DNA of 36,136 nt from a virus. The notes beneath the pieces are model-generated. The model was not told where the DNA came from, made no database searches, and saw only the letters and a program-made list of their open reading frames with translations. The stretch lies in the IMG/VR virus record IMGVR_UViG_3300006950_000002, positions 1 through 36,136 of that record; one strand, 5' to 3'. Position numbers and translations under genes: made by a program. Every line of letters begins with the position of its first letter. Position 1 is the stretch's first letter. Shown here one piece after another: positions 1-5,736 of the stretch.

Positions 1-329
1 ATTCAATAGAAAATCTAAACAAATTAAGTGAAATGCTATTGCCTGCAAAAGAAAGCTTCAAGGTGATTAAATTGTTGATGGAAATCGAGCCACAGATGCA
101 AAATTATAATGTACAAAAAAATAAATTACTTGGAAAATATGGAGATTCAGAAGATAAAAAAACATATATTATTAGAGAAAAAGAGCAAGAAAGTTTTATC
201 AAAGAGGTTGAAGATTTAGGAAATATCGAAATAGATTTGAAGTTTGAAAAAATCAATATTTCGAGTGGTTTGACTATTAAGGCATCTGATTTAATAAATA
301 TTTTAGATTTTGTTGAAATAGGAGAGTGA
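1..329 (+). CDS. Hypothetical tail-region protein (3' part; gene begins at 36015)
   Basis: This is the 3' part of a gene cut by the contig ends. Because 1-100 equals 36037-36136, the reading frame continues from the ATG at 36015 (preceded by the ribosome binding site AGGAGG) through the junction to the stop at 327-329, giving a 116-residue protein. An ATG at 33 is in frame but lies 18 codons inside and has no ribosome binding site. The protein is charged and predicted mostly helical (residues 1-75), with no motif I recognise. It lies between the tail-tip protein and a short fibre-like protein, and its stop is within 5 bases of the next start, so it belongs to the tail/host-recognition operon. 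Its function is unknown. Confidence 0.8.
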   Translation, partial: SIENLNKLSEMLLPAKESFKVIKLLMEIEPQMQNYNVQKNKLLGKYGDSEDKKTYIIREKEQESFIKEVEDLGNIEIDLKFEKINISSGLTIKASDLINILDFVEIGE

Positions 330-333
330 TTAA

Positions 334-822
334 ATGGCTCTAAATTTAGCACGAATCATAGGAACAATAACAGGGAAATTAGCCTTTGAAAGAACAGATG
401 CTAATTTTCAGTTGGTACAAACAGATGTAAATAGTCATGGGACACTAATTAACGCTTTAGTTCCCAAAGCTAATATAGCAAATAATCTTGTAACAACGGC
501 AGAGGGTTTGGTGTTAGATGCACAACAAGGAAAAGCATTAAACGATAAAATTAACACATTAATTATACCAATTGCTACGACTTATTCGTATAATTTAGCG
601 ACGGGAGCACATGTATCCGTCGATATGACACTTGCCATATCTGCTGGATATAATATACTTTGTGCAATGCCTGTGGATACAGACCCTGCCGGCCATACAG
701 CCCAATTACAAATAACAATATTTAGGCGAAATTATGTTACAATTACTGTAAATATAGTAAATAAATTCACAGAAACATTATCAGGTACATTAAATATAAT
801 GGTATATTGTATACACGATTAA
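334..822 (+). CDS. Short tail fibre-like protein
   Basis: This 162-residue protein probably belongs to the receptor-binding end of the tail. Its middle (about residues 52-75) carries the segment LVTTAEGLVLDAQQGKALND, a stretch seen repeatedly in Gram-positive phage tail fibre and baseplate proteins just before a trimerisation or head domain. The C-terminal half (about 80-162) is rich in beta-prone residues (T, V, I, N), as expected for a small beta-sandwich tip. The ATG at 334 follows GGAGAGTGATTAA, overlapping the end of the upstream gene. The tail context supports the call; the ligand is not predictable. It could also be a fibre chaperone-type accessory. Confidence 0.6.
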   Translation: MALNLARIIGTITGKLAFERTDANFQLVQTDVNSHGTLINALVPKANIANNLVTTAEGLVLDAQQGKALNDKINTLIIPIATTYSYNLATGAHVSVDMTLAISAGYNILCAMPVDTDPAGHTAQLQITIFRRNYVTITVNIVNKFTETLSGTLNIMVYCIHD

Positions 823-838
823 TTTCAAAGGAGAATAT

Positions 839-1234
839 ATGGAAAAAATCAAATTACAAAATGAAGAATTAGAAATTTTAAACATAAATCAACGAGGAAA
901 TTTATTAGAAATTACTTTCCCACAAATCACCAACTTGACAGGCAAAGACTTAACGACTATTGAATTATTTACAGTTGGTGGCATAAACTGTGCTTTGTTG
1001 AGTGGATATTCTACAATTTATAAAGTTGATGGCAATGAAGTCACTCTTAGTAATGATGGTGCGATTTATACAGAGCCAAACATTATACCGCATGAAGAAC
1101 TTCCAATTGAACCAATTATAGATGTAGATGCTGAGCTTGCAGCAGACATTACAGCAGCAACAACTTTGGAAGAATTAAAGAACGCTTTGTTAGGAAAGAA
1201 CGGTATTGCAAAAGTAAAAGGCAGAGCAAAGTAG
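839..1234 (+). CDS. Hypothetical protein, end of tail module
   Basis: This 131-residue protein follows the fibre-like gene by 16 bases, with an AAAGGAG site before its ATG. The first 85 residues look like alternating beta strands (LQNEELEILNINQRGNLLEI and following). An acidic, proline-rich linker follows (about 85-103), then a short helix and a basic tail ending in KVKGRAK. This layout is common in small proteins that sit between tail fibres and lysis genes of Firmicute phages, but I do not recognise a named family. A terminator follows 26 bases downstream, so this is the last gene of the structural transcript. Confidence 0.6.
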   Translation: MEKIKLQNEELEILNINQRGNLLEITFPQITNLTGKDLTTIELFTVGGINCALLSGYSTIYKVDGNEVTLSNDGAIYTEPNIIPHEELPIEPIIDVDAELAADITAATTLEELKNALLGKNGIAKVKGRAK

Positions 1235-1260
1235 GGAACAAAAGAATAAATTAGTTGACT

Positions 1261-1290
1261 AAGGGCATTAGAAATAGTGTCCTTTTTTAT
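1261..1290 (+). terminator. Rho-independent terminator after structural operon
   Basis: A ten-base-pair stem (AAGGGCATTA at 1261-1270 against TAGTGTCCTT at 1275-1284, two G-T pairs) with a GAAA tetraloop is followed by a T-rich run. It ends the tail operon before the lysis genes. The later lysis genes would need read-through or a promoter I cannot identify with confidence. Confidence 0.8.
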
Positions 1291-1315
1291 GTAAAAATAT
1301 AAGGAAGGTGATGTT

Positions 1316-1870
1316 ATGACAGTGAAAAGTAACATTGATGGACAGTGGATAATCGAAAATTATGTAATTCACAATGAAGCAATGCGGGATGCTGAAGCTT
1401 CACACAATAAGGAAATGCGGGATGCTGAAGCTTCACACAATAAGGAAATGCGTGATGCTGAAGCTTCACACAATAAGGAAATGCGTGAAAATGATGTTAA
1501 ACACAGCAAAGAGATAAGGGAAGCTGATGATAGAAGATATGGTGAGGTTAACGTTGAAAAAGAGAAAGCACTATTAATTAAAACTACAGCAGACGATGAA
1601 GCTATGCGTTTGGCTAGAGAGAGTCAAGTTTATAAAGACCAACAAAGTGATGCAATGAGGGAAAAGAATTTAGCCGCAAGTGGAGTATATGCAACCACTG
1701 CTGACTTACAAGCAATGGTAGATAAAATTGAGAAATCATTAAAACCATTATTTGAATTTGTAAGTGCACAGCAAGGTGTATCAAAAGGCAATGAAATTAC
1801 TTGGGGAAAAATACTTGGTTCTGTAGGTGCTATAGGTGTAATTATTGGAATTATAGTTAAATTTATTTAA
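1316..1870 (+). CDS. Coiled-coil membrane protein with 11-residue tandem repeats
   Basis: This 184-residue protein has a long, highly charged helical region (about residues 15-120), a second helix (125-150) and one C-terminal membrane segment (about 162-184, GKILGSVGAIGVIIGIIVKF). Residues 22-54 are three near-identical copies of an 11-residue unit (MRDAEASHNKE), encoded by 33-bp DNA repeats at 1381-1479. It sits directly before a holin-like gene and an amidase, so it is probably an accessory lysis or tail-anchoring membrane protein. The topology resembles XhlA-type haemolysin/holin partners, but I see no clear family signature. The ATG at 1316 follows AAGGAAGGTGATGTT. Confidence 0.7.
   Translation: MTVKSNIDGQWIIENYVIHNEAMRDAEASHNKEMRDAEASHNKEMRDAEASHNKEMRENDVKHSKEIREADDRRYGEVNVEKEKALLIKTTADDEAMRLARESQVYKDQQSDAMREKNLAASGVYATTADLQAMVDKIEKSLKPLFEFVSAQQGVSKGNEITWGKILGSVGAIGVIIGIIVKFI
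1381..1487 (+). repeat. 33-bp direct tandem repeats (three units plus partial)
   Basis: Units lie at 1381-1413, 1414-1446 and 1447-1479, with an 8-base remnant to 1487. They differ at a single base (GGGAT or GTGAT). The unit is a multiple of three, so gain or loss of copies keeps the reading frame and only changes coiled-coil length. The near identity implies recent duplication. Confidence 0.95.
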
Positions 1871-1909
1871 CTATAAAATATAAAAACAAAGAAGGAAAAG
1901 GTGAGAAAA

Positions 1910-2128
1910 ATGAGTGAAATAAAAGAAGAATTAGTAGTAGAAGAAACCACGATAAAGAGTAAATTTAGAGACTTGATAGATGTTAAAAGTATAATTACAT
2001 TGACTCTAGTTGTAACATTAGTAATTATTATTTTAGGGCAATTTAAACTTGAAGATAACGTGTTTCAGCTTTTTAGCTCAATCATCACATTAGTTTGTGG
2101 ATTTTTCTTTGGAAAGAAATCAGAATAG
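1910..2128 (+). CDS. Holin-like two-TM membrane protein
   Basis: This is a small protein of 72 residues with a charged N-terminus (1-24), a first membrane segment (about 26-43, SIITLTLVVTLVIIILG), a short polar turn, and a second hydrophobic segment (about 50-67) ending in a basic tail (GKKSE). That is the usual design of a phage holin, which forms lesions in the cytoplasmic membrane and releases the endolysin. It lies directly upstream of the amidase gene, which supports the role. I chose the ATG at 1910, with AAAAGGTGAG as ribosome binding site, over the in-frame GTG at 1901, which lies inside that site. No specific holin family is claimed. Confidence 0.7.
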   Translation: MSEIKEELVVEETTIKSKFRDLIDVKSIITLTLVVTLVIIILGQFKLEDNVFQLFSSIITLVCGFFFGKKSE

Positions 2129-2139
2129 GAAGTGACAAC

Positions 2140-2781
2140 ATGAAGATAGAAAACGGATTAATAACAAAATTTGATATTGCAGGTATTAAATTTGCACAGG
2201 ATCTAATACCTGTGACAAATAAATTAGCCAGGTCGCAGTTGTCCATGAAACCTACATACATAACTTTACATAATCCAGCAAGTGGTAAGGCAACTGCTCA
2301 AAATCTTACAGACTATGCTGATAGCTATAATGGTTATAAGAGTTGGCATCTAACTGTTATCAGTAATAAAGTATTTCAGGAGCTACCGTTTAATGAGGCA
2401 AGTTGGAACGCAGGAGACGGATATAATGGGCCTGGTAATAGGTCAAGCATATCAATAGAAATTGGCGAAGATACAATATCTGAAGATACTGCTAAAATAT
2501 TTGTTGCTTACCTGATGAAAGAATATAATATCCATATAGAAAATGTTGTGCCACATAAACATTGGAGTGGTAAAAATTGTCCAGCATATACTTTGCTACA
2601 CTGGGATGCTTATATAAAATCAATTGAAGAATATTATAAAGGAATCACCAAAGCTCCTCATTGGGCAGAAAAGAATAAATTAAGTTTGGCAGCTAAGGGA
2701 ATTGTTATAAATGATACTAGATATGATGATTCCATGACACGTGGAGAAGTATTTGCATTATTAGACAGGATAGTAAAATAG
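2140..2781 (+). CDS. Endolysin: N-acetylmuramoyl-L-alanine amidase (Amidase_2) with SLH-like C-terminus
   Basis: This 213-residue endolysin is predicted to cut the amide bond between N-acetylmuramic acid and L-alanine in peptidoglycan. Residues 20-165 form an Amidase_2/T7-lysozyme-like domain. The likely zinc ligands are H44 (ITLHNPASG), H139 (VPHKHWSGKNCP) and C147, with E107 (SISIEIGE) in the position of the family's conserved acidic residue. Residues 172-213 (HWAEKNKLSLAAKGIVIND, then MTRGEVFALLDRIV) resemble an S-layer-homology-type module, a probable wall-binding element known from clostridial amidases. The ATG at 2140 follows AGGAAGTGACA and the end of the holin-like gene; an upstream in-frame ATG at 2095 lies inside that gene and lacks a binding site. 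There is no signal peptide, consistent with holin-dependent release. Confidence 0.92.
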   Translation: MKIENGLITKFDIAGIKFAQDLIPVTNKLARSQLSMKPTYITLHNPASGKATAQNLTDYADSYNGYKSWHLTVISNKVFQELPFNEASWNAGDGYNGPGNRSSISIEIGEDTISEDTAKIFVAYLMKEYNIHIENVVPHKHWSGKNCPAYTLLHWDAYIKSIEEYYKGITKAPHWAEKNKLSLAAKGIVINDTRYDDSMTRGEVFALLDRIVK

Positions 2782-2808
2782 GTGGTGATTCTAAATATCT
2801 AAAATTGT

Positions 2809-2842
2809 ACTAGGCTTAATTGCCTAGTCTTTTTTTATTTTT
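2809..2842 (+). terminator. Rho-independent terminator after endolysin
   Basis: A perfect 7-bp stem, ACTAGGC (2809-2815) against GCCTAGT (2822-2828), with a six-base loop is followed by CTTTTTTTATTTTTT. It isolates the lysis cassette from the next operon. Confidence 0.9.
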
Positions 2843-2969
2843 TGTACTAAAAAGTAAGGTCATAGATTGCGTTTTAAGCCACGAAAAATAAGTCTTGATA
2901 TGTTTATACCTATTGATTTTACAATGAAATTATCTCTAAAAATAATTTAAAAATATTTATAAATATATG

Positions 2970-2999
2970 TTGACAAACCACCGTACAATGTGGTATAAT
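2970..2999 (+). promoter_or_regulatory. Consensus sigma-A promoter of the small-gene operon, with internal operator palindrome
   Basis: TTGACA (2970-2975) and TATAAT (2994-2999) match both consensus boxes, with an 18-bp spacer. An inverted repeat, ACCAC-N8-GTGGT (2977-2994), fills the spacer, so a dimeric protein bound there would block polymerase. The natural candidate is the helix-turn-helix protein encoded third in the operon. The start of transcription should be near 3006, 40 bases before the first ATG. Confidence 0.85.
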
Positions 3000-3045
3000 G
3001 AATCATAAGGCAAAACAAATTAAAAAATAAATCGGAGGCAATAAA

Positions 3046-3510
3046 ATGAAAAGAACAATAATAGCTAAAGGAAATACATATCAAATAAAAGAACAATTGA
3101 AAGCATTGGGTGCAAAATGGGACGGAAGTGATTGGACGCTTGAAACTATGCCAGCAGAAGAAATAGAAGGTGTAACATTCAAAATAATATTCAATCCAAG
3201 TTCTCTAACTGACATAAGCGGAATATCGGAAGCAGTAGAGGAATTAAGAAAAATATTTTTACCGAAAGCAATAAAAAGAATAAATGAACTAATAGAATTA
3301 AACGAAAGCAGAAAAACATTTGAAGAAATGAAACAAGATGAGTATTCAGGGCAGCACTTATTTTTTAAGCAGTATGCAGCAGAAAGTTTTATCGTAGATA
3401 GACAAGATTTTGAAAATGGAAGAGCGTGCAGAGAATTTAGAAATGAATTTAAGGTTGAATTAGAAAAAGAACTAGATAGAGTTGGAACAGTTGAAAATTT
3501 CTGGAAATAA
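3046..3510 (+). CDS. Hypothetical protein, first gene of lysin-integrase operon
   Basis: This 154-residue protein of unknown role follows a strong ribosome binding site (AATCGGAGG). Residues 9-35 (TYQIKEQLKALGAKWDGSDW) resemble the short beta-alpha element of DUF5710-like proteins, in which an ALGAKWD motif is typical; this is a weak resemblance. Residues 60-154 are helical and strongly charged, with alternating K/E runs and no membrane segment. It is the lead gene of a promoter-to-terminator unit placed between endolysin and integrase, apart from lytic functions, so it could be expressed in the lysogen. A host-interaction or anti-defence role is an inference from position and operon form only. 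Confidence 0.75.
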   Translation: MKRTIIAKGNTYQIKEQLKALGAKWDGSDWTLETMPAEEIEGVTFKIIFNPSSLTDISGISEAVEELRKIFLPKAIKRINELIELNESRKTFEEMKQDEYSGQHLFFKQYAAESFIVDRQDFENGRACREFRNEFKVELEKELDRVGTVENFWK

Positions 3511-3559
3511 AAAATAAGGTTAGCGGTAATCCTAAAAACTGCATAGGAGAGTATAAAAA

Positions 3560-3787
3560 ATGAAAAAAATGATTGATTTACAAAACGGATTTGCATTTAT
3601 CGAAGGAGATTACGTCAAAGAACTTGAAACTGATGATACACAGTTGACTACATTGAATATTATTAATTCCGATATTGAATCCTACGATGAAGTTGGAGTG
3701 TATTTTACAATTGCAGAAAATATGGAAGTTTATATTCAAAATGTTGGAGGCGAAAGGGAATATTTTGAACTCTCTACAGAAATGTAA
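3560..3787 (+). CDS. Small acidic hypothetical protein
   Basis: This 75-residue protein starts at an ATG preceded by AGGAGAG. It is strongly acidic (DETDD near residues 21-27, further D and E throughout, very few basic residues) and alternates predicted strands and turns, with no membrane segment or known motif. Small, acidic, orphan proteins in a cassette ending with a small HTH gene are typical of anti-CRISPR and other inhibitor loci, so this gene is the best single candidate inhibitor here, but the sequence alone does not prove it. It is spaced 49 bases from the gene before and 62 from the gene after, so it is probably on the same transcript. Confidence 0.75.
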   Translation: MKKMIDLQNGFAFIEGDYVKELETDDTQLTTLNIINSDIESYDEVGVYFTIAENMEVYIQNVGGEREYFELSTEM

Positions 3788-3849
3788 AAATAATTTGTAA
3801 TTAGTATATTAAAATAAATCGGAAAGTTTCGAAAAAGGAAATGATGAAA

Positions 3850-4032
3850 ATGAACTTACGTAAAATAAGATTAGAGCAGGGCTTGACGGTACCTGCTCTA
3901 TCAAAAAAATCAAAAGTGCCTGTACGGACTATAGAAAACATAGAAAGAAATAACGAGTGTAAAGTAAGTACTGCGGTAAAATTAGCAAATGCTTTAAAAG
4001 TTAACATGGATAAATTATGTAAAGGAGAGTAA
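3850..4032 (+). CDS. Small XRE-type helix-turn-helix regulator (Aca-like position)
   Basis: This 60-residue protein consists of a single HTH_3/XRE domain: MNLRKIRLEQGLTVPALSKK, then the recognition helix region KVPVRTIENIERNN, then helices ending LKVNMDKLC. There is no effector or dimerisation extension. The ATG at 3850 is ten bases after AAAGGA; two ATGs at 3841 and 3844 are too close to it. Third in a four-gene operon whose promoter contains a palindrome, it is likely an autorepressor, as Aca proteins are in anti-CRISPR operons. It is separate from the CI/Cro pair at 7.3-8.1 kb. It overlaps nothing, and its stop is 2 bases before the next start. Confidence 0.85.
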   Translation: MNLRKIRLEQGLTVPALSKKSKVPVRTIENIERNNECKVSTAVKLANALKVNMDKLCKGE

Positions 4033-4034
4033 AT

Positions 4035-4217
4035 ATGAAAGATTTATTAAGCAAAATAAGTGATTCTAAAACTTTAGATGAAGCAAGAAAACATATGAAT
4101 GATGCAGTTGTAAATGTAAATCGAAATTGGATAGGCAGAAAGGATCATGAAGAACGAATGAATTTAATTAACATAGCGTACGTTGCCAAAAAGAAAGAGT
4201 TAAGCCAGGATGATTAG
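4035..4217 (+). CDS. Small hypothetical protein, last gene of lysin-integrase operon
   Basis: This 60-residue, mostly helical, charged protein (KISDSKTLDEARKHMNDAV then RKDHEERMNLINIAYVAKKK) has an AAAGGAG site inside the end of the HTH gene, so the two are translationally coupled. The stop codon lies in the loop of the operon terminator. No family is recognised. Coupling to a regulator suggests a cofactor or a second inhibitor-type gene, but this is conjecture. Confidence 0.7.
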   Translation: MKDLLSKISDSKTLDEARKHMNDAVVNVNRNWIGRKDHEERMNLINIAYVAKKKELSQDD

Positions 4218-4232
4218 TCCTGGTCTTTTTAT
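4205..4232 (+). terminator. Terminator of small-gene operon
   Basis: The stem CCAGGA/TCCTGG (4206-4211 and 4219-4224) encloses the last stop codon and is followed by TCTTTTTATTTT. A second hairpin, AAGGAACT (4242-4249) against AGTTCCTT (4262-4269), follows at once and may serve as a back-up or work in the opposite direction, insulating the attP/integrase side. Confidence 0.85.
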
Positions 4233-4537
4233 TTTAGCTATAAGGAACTGCCATAATCGATAGTTCCTTTATTCTTTATTTTATGTTATAATGTTTTATG
4301 AATGTTGTCAGATTGTTGTCAGTAATAATTAAGATGTTGAAAAATCAACGTATGACGTAATTTAAAAAAATCCAAATGGTTATTGTCATATAGATTTATC
4401 CTAGTGTTGATATGTGTTAAAATATATAAGAATTGTATTTTTTTTGTTTAAAAATCAACGTGATTTTATCTTTTCTATATTATCATTTTTATATAGATTT
4501 ATCAGTATTATGTTGTCAAAATGTTGTCAAAATGTTG
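4218..4537. other. attP region (phage attachment site) with integrase arm-type repeats
   Basis: This 320-bp gene-free stretch next to the integrase 3' end is where attP is expected. It holds five copies of TGTTGTCA: two on the left (4303, 4314) and three on the right (4511, 4522, 4533), each group spaced exactly 11 bp, one DNA turn. These look like arm-type integrase sites. The last copy overlaps the integrase stop codon. Between them are two further direct repeat pairs: AAAAATCAACGT at 4340 and 4450, and ATATAGATTTATC at 4388 and 4491. A GTTGA-N4-TCAAC palindrome lies at 4336-4349. The crossover core is inside this interval but cannot be fixed without a host attB. Confidence 0.8.
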
Positions 4538-4540
4538 TCA
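4303..4540 (+). repeat. Five TGTTGTCA repeats in 2 + 3 phased clusters
   Basis: Copies are at 4303-4310, 4314-4321, 4511-4518, 4522-4529 and 4533-4540, all in the same orientation. The right-hand units extend to ATGTTGTCAAA. Helical phasing on both flanks of a roughly 190-bp core region is the classic layout of integrase arm sites. Confidence 0.9.
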
Positions 4541-5587
4541 AATAGTTTTTAAATATTCTTCAATTTTATCCGTTGCAGTTATTTTATTTTGCTCGTTTAA
4601 ATGAGTATATATATCCATTGTTGTGTTAAAGTTTGCATGTCCTAACCACTCCTGAGTCTGTTTAATATCTACGCCTGCATTATATAAGATTGTTGCAAAT
4701 GTATGTCGGCATTGGTGGAACGTAAATTTAAAGCCACATAATTTATTGTATTTATATCTTTGCTTGCTTAAAGTATTTGCATTTAATTGTTTACCATTAT
4801 TTAAAAAAACAAAATCTTTGTCTGTGTCAATATTTTTAATTCTATTAACGCTAAATTTTTTTAATATCTCATTAGTGGGTTCTAAAATAGGAACAGTTCT
4901 GTTGCTATTAAGTGTTTTAACATCCCCATTGATATAAATTTTTTTAGCTTTTAAATCTACATTTTGCCACGTTAAGTTAATTAACTCGCTTATTCTTAAA
5001 CCGCTATAAATCAAAAATACGCAAAGACTTTGTAGTTCATGACTAGTTGCTTTGATAATATTGATTTGTTCGCTATTCAGCGGTTTCTTTGGCTCTGTTT
5101 GGAATTTGGGTGCTATTAAAGTCTTAACAATATTTTTAGATATAAAATCATTATCAACAGCACTATCTAAAATTTTATTAAGTGTTATTAAAAATCTTCT
5201 AGGTACGCTGCCTGCTTCAATTTCATTTAGCACTTTTTGCACTTGATACTGCTTTAAGTCCTTTAACCTTATACTTTTAAAATTGTAGTTAATATATTTA
5301 TTAATCATCTTTCTGTGGTTGTTAGTGGTACTCTGTTTAAAATTTGTAGTATATATTTGTAACCATTCATCGGCCCACGCATCAACGGTTTTATTTTTAT
5401 CATCAATAATTGTGCCTCTATCTTTTTGCAGTAATAAAACAGCAATTTTTAAATTTAATTCAGGTTGTGTATTTGCATAAACCATTTTACGCTTAAGACT
5501 TCCATCTTTGTTACGACCGATTGTTATATTTTTACACAGTCGACCATCTTCTCGCTCATGTTTCCTTTTCTTCTTTTCTTTAGCCAT
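4538..5587 (-). CDS. int: Tyrosine recombinase, phage integrase
   Basis: This 349-residue site-specific recombinase inserts the phage into the host chromosome. The N-terminal basic region (1-35) resembles an AP2-like arm-binding domain, residues 65-160 form a SAM-like core-binding domain, and 165-349 the catalytic domain. Catalytic residues are visible: R198 (IYSGLRISEL), a candidate hairpin lysine at K224, H291 and R294 (FHQCRHTFA), H317 (WLGHANF) and nucleophile Y327 (MDIYTH). I chose the ATG at 5587, which has AAAGGA at proper spacing, over the first in-frame ATG 12 codons upstream. It is adjacent to attP and reads away from the lysogeny genes in the same direction as the repressor. Size and motifs match Tn916/phage integrases of Firmicutes. 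Confidence 0.96.
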   Translation of the reverse strand: MAKEKKKRKHEREDGRLCKNITIGRNKDGSLKRKMVYANTQPELNLKIAVLLLQKDRGTIIDDKNKTVDAWADEWLQIYTTNFKQSTTNNHRKMINKYINYNFKSIRLKDLKQYQVQKVLNEIEAGSVPRRFLITLNKILDSAVDNDFISKNIVKTLIAPKFQTEPKKPLNSEQINIIKATSHELQSLCVFLIYSGLRISELINLTWQNVDLKAKKIYINGDVKTLNSNRTVPILEPTNEILKKFSVNRIKNIDTDKDFVFLNNGKQLNANTLSKQRYKYNKLCGFKFTFHQCRHTFATILYNAGVDIKQTQEWLGHANFNTTMDIYTHLNEQNKITATDKIEEYLKTI

Positions 5588-5627
5588 GTCGTTATCCTTT
5601 CTATTTGTGTTTTTTCGTTGCAAATAT

Positions 5628-5673
5628 AAGGATTAAATGCTTTAATATAGATGTTGGAGCGCATTTAATCCTT
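5628..5673. repeat. Perfect 13-bp inverted repeat upstream of integrase
   Basis: AAGGATTAAATGC (5628-5640) and GCATTTAATCCTT (5661-5673) are exact reverse complements around a 20-base loop, ending 41 bp before the integrase start. No long T run follows on either strand. It may be a protein-binding dyad controlling integrase, or a leader hairpin in the transcript from the upstream lysogeny genes. Confidence 0.8.
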
Positions 5674-5693
5674 TATTGGCGGATGTGTTCAGT

Positions 5694-5730
5694 AACACTT
5701 AGTATCGACGTACTAGGTGCTATTTTTTAT
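5694..5730 (+). terminator. Hairpin with T-tract between nuclease-like gene and integrase
   Basis: AACACTTAGTA (5694-5704) pairs with TACTAGGTGCT (5711-5721) with one mismatch and one G-T pair, followed on the plus strand by ATTTTTTATT. The T-tract side serves plus-strand transcription, for which no gene lies directly upstream. It may stop antisense transcripts from entering the lysogeny operon. For the minus-strand genes it would be only an intercistronic hairpin. Confidence 0.5.
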
Positions 5731-5736
5731 TCATAA

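Larger units (their letters stand above)
2782..3045. other. Intergenic region between lysis genes and small-gene operon
   Basis: This 264-bp stretch has no gene. It holds the amidase terminator (2809-2842), about 125 bp of featureless AT-rich sequence, the promoter at 2970-2999 with its internal palindrome, and a 46-base leader carrying the AATCGGAGG ribosome binding site of the next gene. Confidence 0.8.

Noticed and set aside
2842-2969. Possible small RNA or extra promoter before 2970
   Set aside because: AT-rich text gives several loose -10-like hexamers, but none has a matching -35 at 16-18 bp and there is no stable hairpin, so nothing can be supported.
3081-3596. Long minus-strand ORF (171 codons) opposite the first gene of the small-gene operon
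   Set aside because: It is composed of Ser/Phe/Ile-rich text typical of a reverse frame of an AT-rich gene, has no ribosome binding site, and overlaps two well-supported plus-strand genes.
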